Shown here one piece after another: positions 6,267 to 11,289 of a stretch of DNA of 11,289 bases. The first letter of the stretch is position 1, and every line of letters starts with the position of its first letter. The stretch spans positions 1 to 11,289 of the forward strand of contig PMAL01000094.1 of assembly GCA_003152555.1 (NCBI GenBank), read 5' to 3'. The notes beneath the pieces were generated by a model, which made no database searches, had not been told where the DNA came from, and was given only the letters and a program-made list of their open reading frames with translations. The DNA is from Acidimicrobiaceae bacterium. GTDB taxonomy: Bacteria; Actinomycetota; Acidimicrobiia; Acidimicrobiales; RAAP-2. Both the position numbers and the translations under genes were made by a program.

Positions 6267-6736
6267 CACGCCTTGTCGCGAAACACGACGACGGGACACG
6301 ACGCGTTGGCAACACAATGCTCGCTGACCGAGCCAATCAACATACCTACGAATTCCCCATGGCCGCGACTGCCAACGACAAGGAGTTCGGCCCCCATTGA
6401 TTCCCTAATGAGTACTGGCGCCGGATGACCCTCGAGGATTTTCGCCTGAACGACAACCCGGGGATGAGCAACCCGCAGTGTCTCAAGTATTGGCTCAATC
6501 ATGCTGCGTAGATCGCCCGACGGATCGTATCCACCAGGTACAACTGACCATCCGTAACTGGTTGGCCACTCCCAGGAGGCGACAATGTCAAGTGAGGCGT
6601 CGGTGAACTCAGCCTGGCGCGCTGCCCACTCAAGCGCGGAGAGCGAAGAGTTCGATCCATCAATTCCCACAACAATCCGGTGACTCTTCTTTGTATCGAG
6701 ATCCGACTGTTGTCTTGCTTGTTGATCTGAACTCAT
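6266..6736 (-). CDS. Universal stress protein, UspA family (ATP-binding type)
   Basis: This is a single-domain cytoplasmic UspA protein of 156 aa, a family that forms dimers and supports survival in starvation, hypoxia or other stress. After about 19 polar residues the first strand reads IVVGIDGS (21-28), contributing the nucleotide-binding Asp. The C-terminal motif GSRGHGEFVGMLIGS (122-136) fits G-2X-G-9X-G-S/T exactly, so ATP binding is expected. The last strand CPVVVF is also typical. ATG 6736 is preceded by GGAGG with a 6-nt spacer. It is divergent from the arginine deiminase operon across about 360 bp. UspA genes are often co-induced with anaerobic or energy-stress genes in actinobacteria, so shared control is plausible but not shown. 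Confidence 0.92.
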   Translation of the reverse strand: MSSDQQARQQSDLDTKKSHRIVVGIDGSNSSLSALEWAARQAEFTDASLDIVASWEWPTSYGWSVVPGGYDPSGDLRSMIEPILETLRVAHPRVVVQAKILEGHPAPVLIRESMGAELLVVGSRGHGEFVGMLIGSVSEHCVANASCPVVVFRDKA

Positions 6737-6849
6737 GTCATTCCTCCACGAAGTCGGTTGGTTGCTTCTCGGGACCCAGGGCTGACGTTAGTGCTAACCC
6801 GTCCACCAACATTCAATGTCGCCCCAGGCGCCTAGACATGCAGATACGT

Positions 6850-6871
6850 GCTTCAACCCGACGATTGAAGC
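6850..6871. promoter_or_regulatory. 7-bp inverted repeat, candidate operator
   Basis: GCTTCAA (6850-6856) and TTGAAGC (6865-6871) form a perfect palindrome with an 8-nt spacer. The 22-bp size suits a dimeric regulator between the divergent stress-protein and arginine-catabolism genes. The regulator is unknown; the site does not match an ArgR box or a standard FNR box. Confidence 0.35.
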
Positions 6872-7000
6872 GTCACTTCATAGACAAACGACTCCAATCT
6901 CATTGGGGTATCGCGCTTTCGGCCATGGAAATATCTTGACAATTTCGAGTTGGTGACGCGCACATGACTAACGCCAGCGACGTGTCGAAATTCAATCTGG

Positions 7001-7046
7001 AATTAGGACTTTTTGCCCTAGTGGAGGCTTTTCTCAAATCCTAATT
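7001..7046 (+). promoter_or_regulatory. 8-bp inverted repeat in the arc operon leader
   Basis: AATTAGGA (7001-7008) and TCCTAATT (7039-7046) are exact inverted repeats around 30 nt that include a small GCC/GGC inner stem (7015-7017 with 7026-7028). The element ends 50 nt before the permease ATG. As RNA it would form an AT-rich stem with a large internal loop; as DNA it could be paired operator half-sites. It does not match a riboswitch class that I can recognise. Confidence 0.35.
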
Positions 7047-7096
7047 TTGGAGCACAGTCGATTTGTAGGTCAATACCTGAATAAGGAGAAGCAAGA

Positions 7097-8542
7097 ATGT
7101 CGGCACCCATCGTTCCGCCGAAGCCCGAACACTCAGAAATAGACATTCCTAATCTAACGACGCGCAATCAAAAGAAGGCCCAAGCGATGGGGCTGCCCTG
7201 AGCAACCGCGCTGGTCATTGGCAGCATTGTCGGAACGGGAGTTTTCACAATGCCTGCCGTCTTGGCCGGTGCCGGCACGATGGGCATTGCGGTACTCGCC
7301 GTCATTGCCGTTGGCGCCATGCTGCTCGCAGTACTCTTCGGTCAGTTGGCCAAGCGAATCCCGAACGGCGATGGCGGCCTCTACGCGTACGCACGACACG
7401 AGTTCGGCGACTTCGCCGGCTACTTCGTTGGCTGGTGCTACTGGGTGCAGTCCTGGGCCGGTAATGCGGCGATCGTCGCTTCGTGGGTGTTCTACGTTGA
7501 TGCCCTCTTCGGATTCAATCACCCAACTGGTATGGAGAACTGGAGCATCGCCCTCATCGGACTTTGGATACCGGCCATCATCAACCTTGCCGGCGTTCGT
7601 CAAATGGCGTGGTTCCAAAACGTGACCGTCGTACTCAAGTTCGTCCCACTCTTGTTTGTTGGTATCGTCGGCTGGTTCTTCATTCAAAATGCGCACTTCG
7701 GTCCATTCAATGCGACGGGTGGCACCCTCTACAGCGGAATTGGCCTCGCCGCAGGCGTCGCGCTCTTCTCATTCATTGGCGTAGAAGCGGCCGCGATCAC
7801 CGCGAAACGAGTGCGCGATCCGCGCAGGAACGTCGCGCGCGCTTCTACGATCGGCACGGCACTCAGCGCGCTGTTGTACGTGTTGGTCACGGCCGTCGTC
7901 ATGGGATTGGTTGCGCATCACACTTTGATCGGCACCGGATCACCATTCGTGAACGCGATTGACAGCATGTTCCCTCACAGCGCGTGGGCGGGCAAGACAA
8001 TCGCCGCCTTGGCAGTGATCTCGGGTATCGGTGCCCTTAACGGCTGGACCTTGATCGTCACGGAGACTTCGCGCGCCATTGCCCAGGACGACCTCTTTCC
8101 GCGACCCTTCGCATGGAAGGACGCCAAGGGAACTGCCTGGTTCGGCATCTTGGTCGGAACGGCGCTGCCTTCATTGCTGATGTTGTGGAGTTACACCACG
8201 AGCTCAGGTCTGACCGTCTTTACCTACCTGGTCGACCTTTCAGTAGTTACCGTCGCCATCCCGTACTTCTTCTCGGCCCTGGCCCAGCTTACGTACCTCG
8301 TGTCTCGTCGTCGTCGTGTCGAAGGATGGCGACTCGCCCGTGACCTTTCCGTCGCAGGAACGAGCGTGTTGTTCTCGATGTGGGTGACGTTCGCCGCTGG
8401 ATACCAGGTCGTCTACCAAGCGCTCGTCGTAATTCTCGCCGGCCTCATTCTGTACGCGTTTATGAACGCTCGTAGGCAGCGTATGGGCGTGGCGGCCGAA
8501 CCCGTGGAAGCTCCCGAACTCGACTTCACCGTAGACGCATGA
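7097..8542 (+). pseudogene. APC-family arginine/ornithine antiporter-like permease, interrupted by in-frame TGA
   Basis: The frame encodes a 12-helix inner-membrane transporter of the basic amino acid/polyamine antiporter group (AdiC/PotE-like) and would be 481 aa if read through. ATG 7097 has AAGGAG 8 nt upstream and a normal hydrophilic N-terminus ending KKAQAMGLP. Codon 35 (7199-7201) is TGA. The same frame then continues with TM1, including the substrate-backbone motif GSIVGTGVF, through GVEAAA (about 228-233) with RDPRRNV, and NGWTLI whose Trp (about 317) matches the AdiC gating Trp, and ends at a normal stop. No good start codon lies between the TGA and ATG 7250, and starting there would lose half of TM1 with the binding motif. 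As written the gene is broken, but the lack of other damage points to a recent mutation, a base error or readthrough. Position next to arcA-arcB-arcC implies arginine-for-ornithine exchange. Confidence 0.8.
7199..7201 (+). other. In-frame TGA inside the permease gene
   Basis: This single codon splits an otherwise intact frame, with no shift, between Pro34 and TM1. A 6-bp inverted repeat, GCTGCC (7192-7197) and GGCAGC (7220-7225), flanks it. TGA serves as the normal stop for several genes in the window, so a recoded genetic code is unlikely. Confidence 0.9.
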
Positions 8543-8590
8543 CGACGCGCAGTCCATCCAGACGTCACCAATCGCACAGGAGAAACCGTA

Positions 8591-9811
8591 ATGACATACC
8601 GCGTTGATTCAGAAGTCGGCCAACTTCGCGAGGCCATCATCCATCGACCGGGCCTTGAACTCTCGAGGCTCACACCCGACAATATTGAAGGACTGCTCTT
8701 TGATGATGTGATGTGGGCGTCAAAGGCAAAAGAGGAGCACGACGCTTTCGCCGAAGCACTACGAGAAAAGGGCGTCCTCGTTCACTACTACGGACAACTC
8801 CTGGCCGAAACGCTCGCTCTGCCCGAAGGTCGCGAGTACATCCTCGATCGTCTATGCACTCCCCAGACATTTGGACCGTCCTTGGTCAGTCCAATTCGTC
8901 GGCTGTTCAATGACCTCGATGGCCGGTCGCTCGCCGAGTTCCTCATCGGAGGGGTCCTAAAGGCAGATTTGCACCCTCAACGAGCGCACAGTCTCAAATG
9001 GAACATGCTTCGTAGCGACGATTTCGTATTGACACCACTACCCAATCATCTCTTTCAACGTGACAACTCATGCTGGATCTACGGTGGCGTGACAATCAAC
9101 CCCATGGCCATGCCCGCGCGACAGCGCGAAACACTTCATACGAAAGCCATTTATAAGTTTCATCCGAAGTTCGCCTCGTCGGATTTCGTCACGTACTACG
9201 GAGAAGGCGATCACTCCTATCAGCCTGCTTTCATCGAGGGAGGCGACGTGCACGTGATTGGCCACGGCACCGTCCTGATTGGCATGGGAGAACGAACGAC
9301 TCCCATGGCGATCGAGATGGTCGCACATTCGCTGTTTGAAAGTGACCAAGCGACAAAGGTCGTGGCCATCGAGCTCCCCCACAGCCATGCGTTCATGCAC
9401 CTCGACACAGTGATGTCGATGGTTGACGTCGGGACCTTCGTGTTGTATCCCTATTTTGACCGGCACCTTCGAAGTTGGACTATCACCAAGGGCGAGCAAC
9501 CTGACGAACTCAGCATCGCGAAGAACCATAACCTCTGGTCGACGCTGGCCACGATCCTCGAGGTCGACGAGATAACTGTACTGACCACGGACGAAGATGT
9601 GCGAGCCGCCGAGCGCGAGCAGTGGGACGACGGGACGAACTTTCTCGCAGTCGCCCCTGGAGTCGTCATGGGTTACGAACGAAATGTCGCGACCAACACC
9701 ATGTTGCGCAAACAGGGCATCGAAGTGATCGCTATAGCGGGCGGCGAACTCGGACGTGGTCGCGGAGGACCGCGGTGCATGACGTGTCCCATTCGTCGCG
9801 ACCCCGCGTAG
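8591..9811 (+). CDS. arcA: Arginine deiminase
   Basis: This cytoplasmic enzyme hydrolyses L-arginine to L-citrulline and ammonia, the first step of the arginine deiminase pathway. At 406 aa it has the usual length, and the whole active site of the guanidino-group hydrolase fold can be placed: Asp158 in NHLFQRD, Glu216 in FIEGGD, His270 and Asp272 in HLDT, the WDDGTN loop (345-350), and the nucleophile Cys396 in GRGRGGPRC. These correspond to Asp166, Glu224, His278, Asp280 and Cys406 of the Pseudomonas enzyme. The CMTCPI ending is typical of actinobacterial members. ATG 8591 has AGGAG with an 8-nt spacer. It follows the permease frame by 48 bp and precedes arcB by 194 bp, so co-transcription is likely. 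Besides energy, its ammonia can raise pH in acid stress. Confidence 0.96.
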   Translation: MTYRVDSEVGQLREAIIHRPGLELSRLTPDNIEGLLFDDVMWASKAKEEHDAFAEALREKGVLVHYYGQLLAETLALPEGREYILDRLCTPQTFGPSLVSPIRRLFNDLDGRSLAEFLIGGVLKADLHPQRAHSLKWNMLRSDDFVLTPLPNHLFQRDNSCWIYGGVTINPMAMPARQRETLHTKAIYKFHPKFASSDFVTYYGEGDHSYQPAFIEGGDVHVIGHGTVLIGMGERTTPMAIEMVAHSLFESDQATKVVAIELPHSHAFMHLDTVMSMVDVGTFVLYPYFDRHLRSWTITKGEQPDELSIAKNHNLWSTLATILEVDEITVLTTDEDVRAAEREQWDDGTNFLAVAPGVVMGYERNVATNTMLRKQGIEVIAIAGGELGRGRGGPRCMTCPIRRDPA

Positions 9812-10005
9812 TCGGACGGGTACCATGAGTGGGCCTTCACACACGACGCGGCTCGATCAGACCTTCGTCATGACCTTCGCGATTCATCGGGTCACGCAGA
9901 AGACCGTAGGTCTGGCTCGGTACGAACGGACAAGTCGAGCGTTTCGATGAAGTCAATTTCGCCGATAAGAGTGTCGAAGCAAGACCCAAACCAGGAGGCA
10001 GTGAA

Positions 10006-11025
10006 ATGAGTAAAGAGAATCACGGGCGAGGGCTGGTGGGCCGGAACTTCCTGAAGGACGTGGACCTCTCGAAGGAAGAATTCCTCGGGGTGCTCGATCT
10101 AGCGGAACTACTGAGAAAAGAAAAAATGACGCACGACGAGCGAGCACGGTTACGAGGACTCAACATCGCGTTGATCTTCGAGAAATCCTCGACGCGTACC
10201 CGCTCGGCCTTTGAGGTGGGCGCCCACGACCAGGGGGCACACGTGACATACCTGGGGCCAAGCGAGTCGCACATAGGTGTCAAGGAAACAGCCAAAGACA
10301 CTGCCCGAGTCCTCGGTCGGATGTTCGACGGCATCGAATTCCGAGGCTCGGCGCAGGCCGATGTCGAACAACTCGGTGAATTTGCTGGCGTGCCTGTATG
10401 GAACGGACTGACCAATGAGTGGCACCCCACTCAGCTTCTGGCCGACATCATGACGATACGAGACCACACGTCCGAAGGGCTGGAGGACGTCGTCTTGTGC
10501 TACGTAGGCGACGCGAGGAACAATACGGCTAATTCCGCACTTGTCGTAGGAGCGATGCTAGGACTCGACGTTCGCATTGCGGCGCCGAGCGCTCTTCAAC
10601 CGAATCACGAGGTGCGAGAGATTGCCCACAACCTCTCGGGCAAGTCTGGCGCTCGGGTGCTCATCACCGACGACGTGAGCGTGGCCGTCGCTAACGCCGA
10701 TTTCATCTACACCGACGTGTGGCTGTCCATGGGCGAACCTTCCGACCAGTGGGGCGAGAGGATCAAGTTGCTGCTCCCGTACCAGGTGAACGCCCAACTC
10801 TTGGAACGAACTGGTAACCCCGACGTTCGCTTTCTGCACTGCTTGCCGGCACTGCACAGCACGGAGACAGAGGTCGGTCGACAGTTGTTCAAGGACTTCG
10901 GTCTCGACGCCCTTGAAGTCACTGACGAAGTCTTTGAGTCGCCAGCTTCAGTCGTATTCGATCAGGCCGAAAATCGCCTTCACACCATCAAGGCCATCAT
11001 GGTGGCAACGCTCACTGGACTCTGA
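10006..11025 (+). CDS. arcB: Ornithine carbamoyltransferase, catabolic type by context
   Basis: This 339-aa cytoplasmic enzyme interconverts citrulline plus phosphate with ornithine plus carbamoyl phosphate. Its motifs are SSTRTR (61-66, carbamoyl phosphate binding), HPTQ (140-143), DVWLSMGE (237-244, ornithine binding) and HCLPA (278-282, active-site Cys279). The order and length match catabolic enzymes (about 335 aa) rather than the shorter anabolic ArgF (about 310). Its place between arcA and arcC makes the citrulline-splitting direction likely, though sequence alone does not fix direction. The start ATG 10006 has a perfect AGGAGG with a 7-nt spacer. It ends in TGA, one base before the carbamate kinase start, which implies translational coupling. 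Confidence 0.96.
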   Translation: MSKENHGRGLVGRNFLKDVDLSKEEFLGVLDLAELLRKEKMTHDERARLRGLNIALIFEKSSTRTRSAFEVGAHDQGAHVTYLGPSESHIGVKETAKDTARVLGRMFDGIEFRGSAQADVEQLGEFAGVPVWNGLTNEWHPTQLLADIMTIRDHTSEGLEDVVLCYVGDARNNTANSALVVGAMLGLDVRIAAPSALQPNHEVREIAHNLSGKSGARVLITDDVSVAVANADFIYTDVWLSMGEPSDQWGERIKLLLPYQVNAQLLERTGNPDVRFLHCLPALHSTETEVGRQLFKDFGLDALEVTDEVFESPASVVFDQAENRLHTIKAIMVATLTGL

Positions 11026-11026
11026 G

Positions 11027-11289
11027 ATGCGTATTGTCGCCGCCCTCGGCGGCAACGCGCTCCTCCAACGCGGAGAGAAGCCCGCGGCGTCAATCCAGCA
11101 ACACCACGTCGAAGATGCGGTGGCTCAATTGGCTGTGCTCGCAAAAGACAACGATCTAGTCGTCACGCACGGCAACGGCCCCCAGGTTGGCTTGCTCGCG
11201 GTTGAAAGTGCTAATGATCCGGTACTCGTCCAGCCCTACCCCTTTGACGTCCTTGGTGCGCAGACCCAGGGAATGATCGGATACTGGCT
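11027..11289 (+). CDS. arcC: Carbamate kinase (3' part beyond window)
   Basis: This would be the last step of the arginine deiminase pathway: carbamoyl phosphate plus ADP gives ATP, with carbamate breaking down to ammonia and CO2. The 87 visible codons contain the family N-terminus VAALGGNALLQRGEKP, the THGNGPQVG motif of the amino acid kinase fold and YPFDVLGAQTQGMIGY, all typical of carbamate kinase. It starts one base after the arcB stop (TGA-G-ATG) with no strong ribosome site of its own, so it probably depends on coupled translation. The frame is open at the right edge. A full gene is usually about 930 bp, so roughly 70 percent lies outside. Confidence 0.93.
   Translation, partial: MRIVAALGGNALLQRGEKPAASIQQHHVEDAVAQLAVLAKDNDLVVTHGNGPQVGLLAVESANDPVLVQPYPFDVLGAQTQGMIGYW

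Larger units (their letters stand above)
6737..7096. promoter_or_regulatory. Divergent control region between uspA and the arc operon
   Basis: This stretch holds no supportable gene, and its 3' half is more AT-rich than its surroundings. It should contain promoters in both directions, but I could not assign a full sigma-70 pair. A TTGACA at 6936-6941 on the plus strand lacks a fitting -10. Symmetric elements are GTTAG-TG-CTAAC (6787-6798), GCTTCAA-N8-TTGAAGC (6850-6871), AATTC-N6-GAATT (6989-7004) and AATTAGGA...TCCTAATT (7001-7046). TCGGGAC (6769-6775) resembles one half of a DosR box, but the second half is missing. The permease ribosome site AAGGAG is at 7083-7088. Confidence 0.5.

Noticed and set aside
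6145..6327. Small plus-strand ORF in the gap before uspA
   Set aside because: No ribosome site, protein-like pattern or family resemblance, and it runs into uspA antisense.
6936..6967. TTGACA-based promoter for the arc operon
   Set aside because: No TANNNT-like -10 is found at 16-18 nt spacing.
7154..7696. Minus-strand frame of 180 codons opposite the permease
   Set aside because: Its very polar, low-complexity sequence is what the antisense of a hydrophobic gene gives.
7097..8542. Alternative genetic code with TGA as Trp
   Set aside because: TGA ends arcB, the permease, the DUF294 protein, the exonuclease and UspA at the expected places, and the base composition is not that of code-4 organisms.
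7250..8542. Shorter functional permease starting at ATG 7250
   Set aside because: It would remove the first half of TM1, including GSIVGTG, which binds substrate, and there is no ribosome site.
9068..9844. Minus-strand frame of 258 codons opposite arcA
   Set aside because: It is antisense to a gene with a complete active site and shows no recognisable family.
1..11289. CRISPR array, insertion sequence or prophage
   Set aside because: No regular repeats, transposase, integrase or phage gene was seen on either strand.

Overview
The window looks like chromosomal DNA of a moderately GC-rich actinobacterium. The evidence is the Actinobacteria-style C-terminus of the arginine deiminase, several genes that seem to start without a Shine-Dalgarno site, and the mix of TetR, UspA and DUF5666-type genes. 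An Acidimicrobiia-like lineage is possible but cannot be settled from the sequence. There are no IS elements, tRNA or rRNA genes, CRISPR arrays or phage genes.

Layout. On the left (2-1906, plus strand) lie the 3' part of a GT4-type glycosyltransferase gene and a gene for a secreted protein with two DUF5666-like repeats. A long imperfect hairpin (1920-1986) and two small palindromes (1997-2033) separate these from a TetR-family regulator (2092-2703, plus). The regulator meets a low-molecular-weight phosphatase (2700-3239, minus) tail to tail. Their stop codons interlock, and a perfect 13-bp hairpin lies inside the phosphatase's last codons. Next comes a minus-strand two-gene operon. Its first gene encodes a 617-aa protein with a cyclic-nucleotide-binding domain, a CBS pair and a DUF294 nucleotidyltransferase, and its second gene, overlapping by 8 nt, encodes a DnaQ-like exonuclease. 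A nearly empty stretch of about 330 bp leads to a minus-strand universal stress protein gene (6266-6736). A 360-bp divergent control region then precedes the plus-strand arginine deiminase operon.

The arc operon runs: APC-family basic amino acid antiporter, arginine deiminase (arcA), catabolic-type ornithine carbamoyltransferase (arcB), carbamate kinase (arcC, cut by the right edge). Together these would import arginine in exchange for ornithine, split it to citrulline plus ammonia, phosphorolyse citrulline to ornithine plus carbamoyl phosphate, and make ATP. This is a typical energy and acid-stress pathway for low oxygen or starvation, which fits the neighbouring UspA gene.

The most striking point is that the antiporter frame carries one in-frame TGA (7199-7201) just before its first membrane helix, while the rest of the gene is intact. 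This could be a sequencing error, a very recent nonsense mutation or UGA readthrough. The second point of interest is the nucleotide-sensing DUF294/exonuclease operon, whose exonuclease has Glu in place of the usual ExoII Asp.
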